Shown here piece by piece: positions 53,001 through 62,499 of a stretch of 64,000 nt of DNA. Location: NCBI GenBank assembly GCA_904066235.2, contig CAJFCV020000001.1:11217291-11281290 (forward strand), in the 5' to 3' direction. Every line of letters starts with the position of its first letter. The first letter of the stretch is position 1. The position numbers and the translations under genes were made by a program. The DNA is from Bursaphelenchus xylophilus. Taxonomy: Eukaryota > Nematoda > Chromadorea > Rhabditida > Aphelenchoididae. The notes under the pieces were generated by a model. It had not been told where the DNA came from, did not search any database, and worked only from the letters and a program-made list of their open reading frames with translations.

Positions 53001-56000
53001 CTGGGCGAAAAACTCTGATATTATACTAGACACCGGTTTGAAAAAAAGTGAATTAGTGATGAAGGAGTGAATTGACATGACATACACGTTTCGAAAGGTA
53101 ACCTCCTAAGATTTTAGCATGGCAAGTTTCAGCTTTTTTGGAATCAAACTACGCCGACACTGGGCGAAAAACTCTGATATTATACTCGACACCGGTTTGA
53201 AAAAAAAGTGAATTAGTGATGAAGGAGTGAATTGACATGACATACACCATTCGAAAGGTAACCTCCTAAGATTTTAGCATGGCAAGTTTCAGCTTTTTTG
53301 GAATCAAACTACGCCGACACTGGGCGAAAAACTCTGATATTATACTAGACACCGGTTTGAAAAAAAAAAGGTGAATTAGTGATGAAGGAGTGAATTGACA
53401 AGACATACACCATTCAAAAGCTAGTCGCCTGAGATTTTAGCATGGCAAGTTTCAGCTTTTTTGGAATCAAATTACGCCCGCCCGAGGCCAAAAACTCTGA
53501 TATTATACTAGACACCGGTTTTGAAAAAAGGTGAATTAGTGATGAAGGAGTGAATTGACAAGACATACACCATTCGAAAGCTAATCGCCTGAGATTTTAG
53601 CATGGCAAGTTTCAGCTTTTTTGGAATCAAACTACGCCGACACTGGGCGAAAAACTCTGATATTATACTAGACACCGGTTTTGAAAAAAGGTGAATTAGT
53701 GATGAAGGAGTGAATTGACAAGACATACACCATTCAAAAGCTAGTCGCCTGAGATTTTAGCACGGCAAGTTTCAGCTTTTTTGGAATCAAACTACGCCGA
53801 CACTGGGCGAAAAACTCTGATATTATACTAGACACCGGTTTTGAAAAAAGGTGAATTAGTGATGAAGGAGTGAATTGACAAGACATACACCATTCGAAAG
53901 CTAATCGCCTGAGATTTTAGCACGGCAAGTTTCAGCTTGTTTGGAATCAAACTACGCCCACACTGGGCGAAACACTCTGATATTATACTAGACACCGGTT
54001 TTGAAAAAAGGTGAATTAGTGATGACGGAGTGAATTGACAAGACATACACGTTTCGAAAGGTAACCTCCTAAGATTTTAGCATGGCAAGTTTCAGCTTTT
54101 TTGGAATCAAACTACGCCGACACTGGGCGAAAAACTCTGATATTATACTCGACACCGGTTTGAAAAAAAGTGAATTAGTGATGAAGGAGTGAATTGACAT
54201 GACATACACCATTCGAAAGGTAACCTCCTAAGATTTTACCATGGCAAGTTTCAGCTTTTTTGGAATCAAATTACGCCCGCCCGAGGCCAAAAACTCTGAT
54301 ATTATACTAGACACCGGTTTTGAAAAAAGGTGAATTAGTGATGAAGGAGTGAATTGACAAGACATACACCATTCGAAAGCTAATCGCCTGAGATTTTAGC
54401 ATGGCAAGTTTCAGCTTTTTTGGAATCAAACTACGCCGACACTGGGCGAAAAACTCTGATATTATACTAGACACCGGTTTTGAAAAAAGGTGAATTAGTG
54501 ATGAAGGAGTGAATTGACAAGTCATACACCATTCAAAAGCTAGTCGCCTGAGATTTTAGCATGGCAAGTTTCAGCTTTTTTGGAATCAAATTACGCCCGC
54601 CCGAGGCCAAAAACTCTGATATTATACTAGACACCGGTTTTGAAAAAAGGTGAATTAGTGATGAAGGAGTGAATTGACATGACATACACGTTTCGAAAGG
54701 TAACCTCCTAAGATTTTAGCATGGCAAGTTTCAGCTTTTTTGGAATCAAACTACGCCGACACTGGGCGAAAAACTCTGATATTATACTAGACACCGGTTT
54801 TGAAAAAAGGTGAATTAGTGATGAAGGAGTGAATTGACAAGACATACACCATTCGAAAGCTAATCGCCTGAGATTTTAGCATGGCAAGTTTCAGCTTTTT
54901 TGGAATCAAACTACGCCGACACTGGGAGAAAAACTCTGATATTATACTAGACACCGGTTTTGAAAAAAGGTGAATTAGTGATGACGGAGTGAATTGACAT
55001 GACATACACGTTCCGAAAGGTAACCTCCTAAGATTTTAGCGTGGCAAGTTTCAGCTTTTTTGGAATCAAACTACGCCGAGACTGGGCGAAAAACTCTGAT
55101 ATTATACTAGACACCGGTTTGAAAAAAAGTGAATTAGTGATGAAGGAGTGAATTGACATGACATACACGTTTCGAAAGGTAACCTCCTAAGATTTTAGCA
55201 TGGCAAGTTTCAGCTTTTTTGGAATCAAACTACGCCGACACTGGGCGAAAAACTCTGATATTATACTAGACACCGGTTTGAAAAAAAGTGAATTAGTGAT
55301 GAAGGAGTGAATTGACATGACATACACGTTTCGAAAGGTAACCTCCTAAGATTTTAGCATGGCAAGTTTCAGCTTTTTTGGAATCAAACTACGCCGACAC
55401 TGGGCGAAAAACTCTGATATTATACTCGACACCGGTTTGAAAAAAAAGTGAATTAGTGATGAAGGAGTGAATTGACATGACATACACCATTCGAAAGGTA
55501 ACCTCCTAAGATTTTAGCATGGCAAGTTTCAGCTTTTTTGGAATCAAACTACGCCGACACTCTGCGAAAAACTCTGATATTATACTAGACACCGGTTTGA
55601 AAAAAAAAGTGAATTAGTGATGAAGGAGTGAATTGACAAGACATACACCATTCAAAAGCTAGTCGCCTGAGATTTTAGCATGGCAAGTTTCAGCTTTTTT
55701 GGAATCAAATTACGCCCGCCCGAGGCCAAAAACTCTGATATTATACTAGACACCGGTTTTGAAAAAAGGTGAATTAGTGATGAAGGAGTGAATTGACAAG
55801 ACATACACCATTCAAAAGCTAGTCGCCTGAGATTTTAGCATGGCAAGTTTCAGCTTTTTTGGAATCAAATTACGCCCGCCCGAGGCCAAAAACTCTGATA
55901 TTATACTAGACACCGGTTTTGAAAAAAGGTGAATTAGTGATGAAGGAGTGAATTGACAAGACATACACCATTCAAAAGCTAATCGCCTGAGATTTTAGCA

Positions 56001-56224
56001 TGGCAAGTTTCAGCTTTTTTGGAATCAAACTACGCCGACACTGGGCGAAAAACTCTGATATTATACTCGACACCGGTTTTAAAAAAGGTGAATTAGTGAT
56101 GAAGGAGTGAATTGACAAGACATACACCATTCAAAAGCTAGTCGCCTGAGATTTTAGCATGGCAAGTTTCAGCTTTTTTGGAATCAAATTACGCCCGCCC
56201 GAGGCCAAAAACTCTGATATTATA

Positions 56225-57560
56225 CTAGACACCGGTTTTAAAAAAAGGTGAATTAGTGATGAAGGAGTGAATTGACAAGACATACACCATTCGAAAGCTA
56301 GTCGCCTGAGATTTTAGCATGGCAAGTTTCAGCTTTTTTGGAATCAAATTACGCCCGCCCGAGGCCAAAAACTCTGATATTATACTAGACACCGGTTTTG
56401 AAAAAAGGTGAATTAGTGATGAAGGAGTGAATTGACAAGACATACACCATTCGAAAGCTAATCGCCTGAGATTTTAGCATGGCAAGTTTCAGCTTTTTTG
56501 GAATCAAACTACGCCGACACTGGGCGAAAAACTCTGATATTATACTAGACACCGGTTTTGAAAAAAGGTGAATTAGTGATGAAGGAGTGAATTGACAAGA
56601 CATACACCATTCAAAAGCTAGTCGCCTGAGATTTTAGCATGGCAAGTTTCAGCTTTTTTGGAATCAAATTACGCCCGCCCGAGGCCAAAAACTCTGATAT
56701 TATACTAGACACCGGTTTTGAAAAAAGGTGAATTAGTGATGAAGGAGTGAATTGACAAGACATACACCATTCGAAAGCTAATCGCCTGAGATTTTAGCAT
56801 GGCAAGTTTCAGCTTTTTTGGAATCAAACTACGCCGACACTGGGCGAAAAACTCTGATATTATACTAGACACCGGTTTTGAAAAAAGGTGAATTAGTGAT
56901 GAAGGAGTGAATTGACAAGACATACACCATTCAAAAGCTAGTCGCCTGAGATTTTAGCATGGCAAGTTTCAGCTTTTTTGGAATCAAATTACGCCCGCCC
57001 GAGGCCAAAAACTCTGATATTATACTAGACACCGGTTTTGAAAAAAGGTGAATTAGTGATGAAGGAGTGAATTGACAAGACATACACCATTCGAAAGCTA
57101 ATCGCCTGAGATTTTAGCATGGCAAGTTTCAGCTTTTTTGGAATCAAACTACGCCGACACTGGGCGAAAAACTCTGATATTATACTAGACACCGGTTTTG
57201 AAAAAAGGTGAATTAATGATGAAGGAGTGAATTGACAAGACATACACCATTCAAAAGCTAGTCGCCTGAGATTTTAGCGTGGCAAGTTTCAGCTTTTTTG
57301 GAATCAAATTACGCCCGCCCGAGGCCAAAAACTCTGATATTATACTAGACACCGGTTTTGAAAAAAGGTGAATTAGTGATGAAGGAGTGAATTGACAAGA
57401 CATACACCATTCGAAAGCTAATCGCCTGAGATTTTAGCACGGCAAGTTTCAGCTTGTTTGGAATCAAACTACGCCGACACTGGGCGAAAAACTCTGATAT
57501 TATACTCGACACCGGTTTGAAAAAAAAGTGAATTAGTGATGAAGGAGTGAATTGACATGA
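56225..57560. repeat. Dimeric higher-order repeat (320 bp)
   Basis: Two monomer types alternate strictly. One has CATTCAAAAGCTAGTCGCC with CGCCCGCCCGAGGCC; the other has CATTCGAAAGCTAATCGCC with CGCCGACACTGGGCG. TCAAAAGCTAGTC occurs at 56,611, 56,931 and 57,251, exactly 320 bp apart. Confidence 0.9.
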
Positions 57561-59914
57561 CATACACGTTTCGAAAGGTAACCTCCTAAGATTTTAGCAT
57601 GGCAAGTTTCAGCTTTTTTGGAATCAAACTACGCCGACACTGGGCGAAAAACTCTGATATTATACTCGACACCGGTTTGAAAAAAAGTGAATTAGTGATG
57701 ACGGAGAGAATTGACAAGACATACACGTTTCGAAAGGTAACCTCCTAAGATTTTAGCATGGCAAGTTTCAGCTTTTTTGGAATCAAACTACGCCGACACT
57801 GGGCGAAAAACTCTGATATTATACTCGACACCGGTTTGAAAAAAGGTGAATTAGTGATGAAGGAGTGAATTGACAAGACATACACCATTCGAAAGCTAAT
57901 CGCCTGAGATTTTAGCACGGCAAGTTTCAGCTTGTTTGGAATCAAACTACGCCCACACTGGGCGAAACACTCTGATATTATACTAGACACCGGTTTTGAA
58001 AAAAGGTGAATTAGTGATGACGGAGTGAATTGACAAGACATACACCATTCGAAAGCTAATCGCCTGAGATTTTAGCATGGCAAGTTTCAGCTTTTTTGGA
58101 ATCAAACTACGCCCACACTGGGCGAAACACTCTGATATTATACTAGACACCGGTTTTGAAAAAAGGTGAATTAGTGATGAAGGAGTGAATTGACATGACA
58201 TACACGTTTCGAAAGGTAACCTCCTAAGATTTTAGCGTGGCAAGTTTCAGCTTTTTTGGAATCAAACTACGCCGACACTGGGCGAAAAACTCTGATATTA
58301 TACTAGACACCGGTTTGAAAAAAAGTGAATTAGTGATGAAGGAGTGAATTGACATGACATACACGTTTCGAAAGGTAACCTCCTAAGATTTTAGCATGGC
58401 AAGTTTCAGCTTTTTTGGAATCAAACTACGCCGACACTGGGCGAAAAACTCTGATATTATACTCGACACCGGTTTGAAAAAAAGTGAATTAGTGATGAAG
58501 GAGTGAATTGACATGACATACACCATTCGAAAGGTAACCTCCTAAGATTTTACCATGGCAAGTTTCAGCTTTTCTGGAATCAAACTACGCCCACACTGGG
58601 CGAAACACTCTGATATTATAATAGACACCGGTTTTGAAAAAAGGTGAATTAGTGATGAAGGAGTGAATTGACAAGACATACACCATTCAAAAGCTAGTCG
58701 CCTGAGATTTTAGCATGGCAAGTTTCAGCTTTTTTGGAATCAAACTACGCCGACACTGGGCGAAAAACTCTGATATTATACTAGACACCGGTTTTGAAAA
58801 AAAGTGAATTAGTGATGAAGGAGTGAATTGACAAGACATACACCATTCAAAAGCTAACCGCCTGAGATTTTAGCATGGCAAGTTTCAGCTTTTTTGGAAT
58901 CAAACTACGCCGACACTGGGCGAAAAACTCTGATATTATACTAGACACCGGTTTGAAAAAAAAGTGAATTAGTGATGAAGGAGTGAATTGACATGACATA
59001 CACGTTTCGAAAGGTAACCTCCTAAGATTTTAGCATGGCAAGTTTCAGCTTTTTTGGAATCAAACTACGCCGACACTGGGCGAAAAACTCTGATATTATA
59101 CTAGACACCGGTTTGAAAAAAAAGTGAATTAGTGATGAAGGAGTGAATTGACATGACATACACGTTTCGAAAGGTAACCTCCTAAGATTTTAGCATGGCA
59201 AGTTTCAGCTTTTTTGGAGTCAAACTACGCCGACACTGGGCGAAAAACTCTGATATTATACTCGACACCGGTTTGAAAAAAAAGTGAATTAGTGATGAAG
59301 GAGTGAATTGACATGACATACACCATTCGAAAGGTAACCTCCTAAGATTTTACCATGGCAAGTTTCAGCTTTTTTGGAATCAAACTACGCCCACACTGGG
59401 CGAAACACTCTGATATTATAATAGACACCGGTTTTGAAAAAAGGTGAATTAGTGATGAAGGAGTGAATTGACAAGACATACCATTCAAAGGCTAGTCGCC
59501 TGAGATTTTAGCATGGCAAGTTTCAGCTTTTTTGGAATCAAATTACGCCCGCCCGAGGCCAAAAACTCTGATATTATACTAGACACCGGTTTTAAAAAAA
59601 AGTAAATTAGTGATGAAGGAGTGAATTGACAAGACATACACCATTCAAAAGCTAATCGCCTGAGATTTTAGCATGGCAAGTTTCAGCTTTTTTGGAATCA
59701 AATTACGCCCGCCCGAGGCCAAAAACTCTGATATTATACTAGACACCGGTTTTAAAAAAAAGTAAATTAGTGATGAAGGAGTGAATTGACAAGACATACA
59801 CCATTCAAAAGCTAATCGCCTGAGATTTTAGCATGGCAAGTTTCAGCTTTTTTGGAATCAAACTACGCCGACACTGGGCGAAAAACTCTGATATTATACT
59901 AGACACCGGTTTGA

Positions 59915-59930
59915 AAAAAAAGTGCAGACT
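59915..59930. other. Right boundary of the satellite array
   Basis: The last monomer is intact through ACACCGGTTTG, the A-tract and AAGTG, then changes to CAGACTGGCC where AATTAGTGATG would be expected. The array therefore ends inside a monomer, just after the A-tract, with no target duplication or transposon end visible at the joint. A break or replication-slippage origin is possible; the sequence does not say. Confidence 0.9.
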
Positions 59931-59975
59931 GGCCAACTAAAAATTCAGGGCGCCGTTCTGGGAGGAGGCCATTTA

Positions 59976-60269
59976 ATGGCTGTGGACCAGAATTCTGCAG
60001 CGACTTCTTCGGCTCCGGTCATACATGTGGCGTGGATTGGAATGGTAGGATCAGTTTTGGGGTGTGGGGGATGTTTTCGACAAGATTGGACGATTTTTTT
60101 TTATTTTTTGGATGAACCCGAGCCATACCGTCAAGAAGAAAGCGCCAAAATCCCATTGTTTGTGGCCTCAAACCGAACGGAATTCGTATGCCAAGTGAAA
60201 GTCCCGTGCTCCCAAGGCCAAAGAGAGCAGTGGGTCCTGGCGGCGGTTGCGTTATTTACCCGGATTTGA
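59976..60269 (+). CDS. Uncharacterised 97-codon ORF beside the array
   Basis: I do not recognise this protein. From the first ATG (59,976) the frame runs 97 codons to a TGA. It extends 18 codons further upstream into the array junction, but without an ATG. The middle is Gly/Cys-rich (a GCGGCF segment) followed by an aromatic run encoded by a T-tract. The C-terminal half, from about DEPEPYRQEESAK onward, has varied, non-repetitive composition that resembles coding sequence. The span is more GC-rich than its neighbours. Against a gene: the T-tract, no clear splice sites or promoter, and a competing open frame on the minus strand over the same interval. It may be a truncated exon, a gene remnant or chance. 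Confidence 0.22.
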   Translation: MAVDQNSAATSSAPVIHVAWIGMVGSVLGCGGCFRQDWTIFFYFLDEPEPYRQEESAKIPLFVASNRTEFVCQVKVPCSQGQREQWVLAAVALFTRI

Positions 60270-60284
60270 TTCAAATGTCATGCG

Positions 60285-60489
60285 TCACATTTTGCATTTA
60301 TTTTTTATAATTATATTGTCGTGTGATTGCATGATCTCATTGAATAAATAGAAGGTAATTTGTAGCTTTATGTTAGATTTTTTCTTCAAGACCGAGTAGA
60401 TTGAGCTTGGAGGCAGCTGGGAATGGTCCTCATCAAACAGGATCTCAATTTTCTGCTTGGATTTCTTCAAATTTTTTTTTATGGTCCAT
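60285..60489 (-). pseudogene. Possible exon 2 of a minus-strand gene remnant
   Basis: On the minus strand a plausible acceptor, TTTTACTTCCAG, ends at 60,490 and is followed by ATGGACCAT, nine A and TTTGAAG. One frame is open from here to the TGA at 60,285 and contains KQKIEILFDEDHSQLPP, with unbiased composition and sensible codons (AAG, CAG, GAG, ATC, CTG, GAC). Downstream it becomes AT-rich. That frame does not match the frame delivered by the candidate upstream exon: the A9 run puts them one base apart, and the joined frame stops after about 14 codons. This could be a homopolymer error, a decayed gene or a coincidence. No family is recognised. Confidence 0.25.
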
Positions 60490-60562
60490 CTGGAAGTAAA
60501 ATATTATAAAAGTCATCATGTGCAATATCCAAAAAAAAATAAAATTTTAGACAAAAAACTAA

Positions 60563-60658
60563 CTAGACTACAAGATCGAGTCCCAAGCGGCCATCAGACA
60601 CAGAGGCTTTTTGACGTTTGTTTGAGAAATCCACTGGCCGATAAGGCACCGAACTCAT
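60563..60658 (-). pseudogene. Possible exon 1 of a minus-strand gene remnant
   Basis: An ATG at 60,658 opens a short frame, beginning MSSVPYRPVDFSNKRQKAS, that would end at a TAG at 60,563 if unspliced. A weak donor, CTT followed by GTAGTC, at 60,571 would give an 82-bp intron ending at the acceptor at 60,490. Short introns of this size are usual in nematodes. The ATG lies only 7 bp from the TTAA that bounds element R1, so any upstream promoter would now be separated from it by the transposon cluster. Function unknown. Confidence 0.25.
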
Positions 60659-60664
60659 TCCAGT

Positions 60665-61244
60665 TTAAAAGACGATTTTTGGCTCGCTGCGTCAGCGGTG
60701 GACATAGGAAAAAATCGATTTTGAGTTTTTTGCATAAAAATGACCGTCGACATGTGCTAAGGAAAAGCGAACAACAGTTTTTCTCAATTCTGCCCGGAAG
60801 GCATAAATTTGCTTAAATTTGTCTTTTTTGGAATTTTCGACCTGGTGACGTCATAGAAAGAGCAAATCACCCAAAATTTTGCTTGTATACGTTTTCCACC
60901 ATTGGGAATCCATTTTTTTGAAAATCAAGTCTCTCAGATTACTGTAACATAGGCATATTGCAATTCGGTCGATAAAAATCGACCGTAACTCCTTCGTATC
61001 AAAAATCCCACAGGATTTTATTTCAGATTCAAATTCAGCGTAAAATTCTGCATATTATACACATAATGTGAGGTCATAACTCCAGGGGGGAGATCGCGTA
61101 GTATATTGGATTTTGACAAAAATTACGTTTGAAAGGTCGCGGGTTCGATCCCCACTTGGTGCAAATATTGAAAACACGGCGGAAATCGCGTTTTATGGAC
61201 ACCTAAGGGTTATGTGAGATACACTAAGCATTTTTAAACATTAA
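60665..61244 (+). mobile_element. R1: TTAA-bounded non-autonomous element, about 576 bp
   Basis: The element lies between TTAA at 60,665 and TTAA at 61,241. It begins AAGACGATTTTTGGCTCGC and ends AAGCATTTTTAAACA. It has no transposase ORF and no obvious terminal inverted repeats. Internal landmarks are a TGACGTCA palindrome at 60,846, a perfect 8-bp hairpin CGGTCGAT/ATCGACCG at 60,966-60,985, and a tRNA-like cassette. TTAA at every boundary is the signature of piggyBac-type targeting, so a non-autonomous piggyBac-like family is the best guess. The ends do not show the usual piggyBac terminal sequence. Confidence 0.75.
61092..61163 (+). other. tRNA-like cassette in R1
   Basis: A 72-nt segment has an A-box-like TAGTATATTGG placed as in tRNA-Asp or tRNA-Glu genes, and a B box GGTTCGATCCC (61,142-61,152) in a T-arm. 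The T-arm stem has one mismatch here (GCGGG against CCCAC). The flanking 7-mers GATCGCG and TTGGTGC do not pair, so no acceptor stem forms and the segment cannot be a working tRNA gene. It may still act as an internal Pol III promoter. Confidence 0.6.
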
Positions 61245-61832
61245 AAGACGATTTTTGACTCGCTGCGTCAGCCCGTAATGGACCCGGGACATAGGAAAAA
61301 ATCGATTTTGAGTTTTTTGCATAAAAATGACCGTCGACATGTGCTAAGGAAAAGCGAGCAACAGTTTTTCTCAATTCTGCCCGGAAGGCATAAATTTGCT
61401 TAAATTTGTCTTTTTTGGAATTTTCGGCCTAGTGACGTCATAGAAAGAGAAAATCACCCAAAATTTTGCTCGTATACGTTTTCGACCATTGGAAATTCAT
61501 TTTTTTTGAAAATTAAGTCTCTCAGATTACTGTAACATAGGCATATTGTAATCCAGTCGATAAAAATCGACCGTAACTCATTCATATCAAAAATCCCACA
61601 GGATTTTATTTCAGATTCGGAATCAGCATAAAATTCTGCATATTATACACATAATGTGAGGTCATAACTCCAGGGGGGAGATCGCGTAGTATATTGGATT
61701 TTGGCAAAAATTACGTTTGAAAGGTCGCGGGTTCGATCCCCGCTTGGTGCAAATATTGAAAACACGGCGGAAATCGCGTTTAATGGACAGCTAAGGGTTA
61801 TGTGAGATACACTAAGCAATTTTAAACATTAA
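61241..61832 (+). mobile_element. R2: second direct copy of the R element, about 588 bp
   Basis: R2 runs from the TTAA shared with R1 (61,241) to the TTAA at 61,829 and aligns with R1 along its whole length with scattered point differences. It carries 12 extra bases near the left end, around CCGTAATGGACCCGG, that R1 and R3 lack. The TGACGTCA palindrome is at 61,433, and the ATCGACCG hairpin has one mismatch. A single TTAA separates R1 from R2. Confidence 0.75.
61680..61751 (+). other. tRNA-like cassette in R2
   Basis: The A-box-like TAGTATATTGG is followed by a perfect five-pair T-arm, GCGGG-TTCGATC-CCCGC, with the B box at 61,730-61,740. A CAAA/TTTG stem with a seven-base loop sits where an anticodon arm would be. 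The acceptor 7-mers do not pair. This is the best-preserved of the three forward or inverted cassettes, shared with R3. Confidence 0.65.
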
Positions 61833-62499
61833 TGCATATCTAATTGCGATTACAACTGATTTTATATAATTTTTGGTGACTGAATATGCAAAAAATGAAA
61901 CTGCTTCAAACCGCTTGAAACTGACAACACTTATTCTAGAGTCAATTGTAAAAAACTTTTCCGTTAACTTTTTTTGGTAGATCACCGTACCATGGATTAC
62001 TGTAACATTAAACCTGATTTGGTTTTTCGTGTACCACATGGCGCATAGAAGTCGGATTGTCGTCATTGTGCTCAGAATGGTTAAGAAAGAGTTTTCCTGT
62101 GCACAAAAAAATTTTTATGGCTGTACCGTTTGGAACGGCCGAGTTATTTGACGCACTTTCACCAATTTATTATGACATCAAGACGCGTTGCAATTAAGGG
62201 CGAATTTTCTTTCATATATAGAAAGTGGATCTTTTCGCTGTCTAAAGCCACTAATTAAAACGATTTAATATTTTATGCAAGAATTTTTAAGAAAATAGCT
62301 GTTAATCAGGACACGTTTAACGCTACAGTAATCCATGGTACGGTAATCTACCGAAAAAAGTTAACACAAAAGTTTCTTACAATTGACCATAGAATAAGTG
62401 TTGTCAATTTCAAGCGGTTTACAGTAGTTTCATTTTTTGCATATTCAGTCACCAAAAATTATATAAAATCAGGTTTAATCGCAATTAGATATGCATTAA
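61829..62499 (+). mobile_element. X: TTAA-bounded foldback element, about 667 bp
   Basis: X lies between TTAA at 61,829 and TTAA at 62,496. Its ends are perfect inverted repeats, TGCATATCTAATTGCGATTA, and the inverted arms extend about 180 bp (61,833-62,012 against 62,317-62,495). The arms contain GGTAGATCACCGTAC, CATGGATTACTGTA and ATATAATTTTTGGTGACTG. The roughly 300-bp middle includes GTACCGTTTGGAACGGCCG and has no convincing ORF. The frame on the minus strand at 61,812-62,066 is only the arm sequence, repeated in the other copy. It is a MITE-like palindromic element, probably mobilised by a TTAA-specific (piggyBac-like) transposase encoded elsewhere. Confidence 0.8.

Larger units (their letters stand above)
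1..59924. repeat. Giant satellite array, 159-160 bp monomer
   Basis: About 375 head-to-tail monomers fill this span without inversion or foreign insertion. The conserved core reads, in order: ATTCGAAAGCTAATCGCCTG, GATTTTAGCATGGCAAG, TTTCAGCTTTTTTGGAATC, AAATTACGCCGACACTGGGC, GAAAAACTCTGATATTATAC, TAGACACCGGTTTTAAAAAA, AGTGAATTAGTGATGACGG, AGTGAATTGACAAGACATAC. The anchor GACAAGACATAC recurs at 143, 302, 461, 620 and 779, giving a period of exactly 159. Monomers with one more A in the A-tract are 160 bp. The main variable sites are AGCTTTTTTGGAATC or AGCTCTTTTGCAATC, GAAAGCTAATCGCC or GAAAGGTAACCTCC, GATGACGG or GATGAAGG, and a patch after TACGCC. The left end lies outside the window; the right end is at 59,924. 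Monomer length is close to nucleosomal spacing, as in many satellites. No function can be read from the sequence. Confidence 0.99.
44881..59924. repeat. Satellite domain IV: mosaic right end of the array
   Basis: All variant families intermingle. Visible higher-order units are 640 bp near 46.0-46.9 kb (GAATTAATGATG at 46,176 and 46,816), about 960 bp near 47.6-49.4 kb (AGCGTGGC at 48,001 and 48,960), 1,438 bp near 49.4-52.6 kb (GATCTTAGC at 50,871 and 52,309), 320 bp near 56.2-57.4 kb and 800 bp at 58.6-59.4 kb (TATAATAGACACC, ending TAGACACC near 58,622 and 59,422). Odd monomers cluster here, including GACATACCATTC with a 2-bp loss at about 59,475 and AAGTAAATTAG at 59,601 and 59,761. Greater diversity toward an edge fits poorer homogenisation at array boundaries. 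Confidence 0.88.

Noticed and set aside
793..58201. Dozens of minus-strand reading frames of 70-655 codons encoding a 53-residue repeat
   Set aside because: They are a by-product of a 159-bp satellite with one stop-free frame. The frame is broken by A-tract length and by common variants, differences are mostly amino-acid changing, and no start, splice or promoter context is shared.
1..59924. CRISPR array
   Set aside because: The 159-160 bp period has no unique spacers and no short conserved direct repeat; whole monomers are nearly identical, and the context is eukaryotic.
1..59924. CENP-B box in the monomer
   Set aside because: The nearest candidates (ATTCGAAAGCTAATCGCC on the plus strand and TTTCGCCCAGTGTCGG on the minus strand) miss required bases or spacing of the TTCGNNNNANNCGGG core.
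1..59924. Telomeric or subtelomeric array
   Set aside because: No TTAGGC- or TTAGGG-type tandem repeats are present anywhere in the window, so chromosomal position cannot be inferred.
60457..60816. 119-codon plus-strand ORF
   Set aside because: Its second half is R1 element sequence and its first half overlaps the T-tract; it crosses a transposon boundary and has no coding character of its own.
61680..61751. Functional tRNA gene
   Set aside because: The T-arm and boxes are good, but GATCGCG and TTGGTGC cannot form an acceptor stem, the anticodon loop lacks the expected U33, and the segment recurs at the same place in every R copy.
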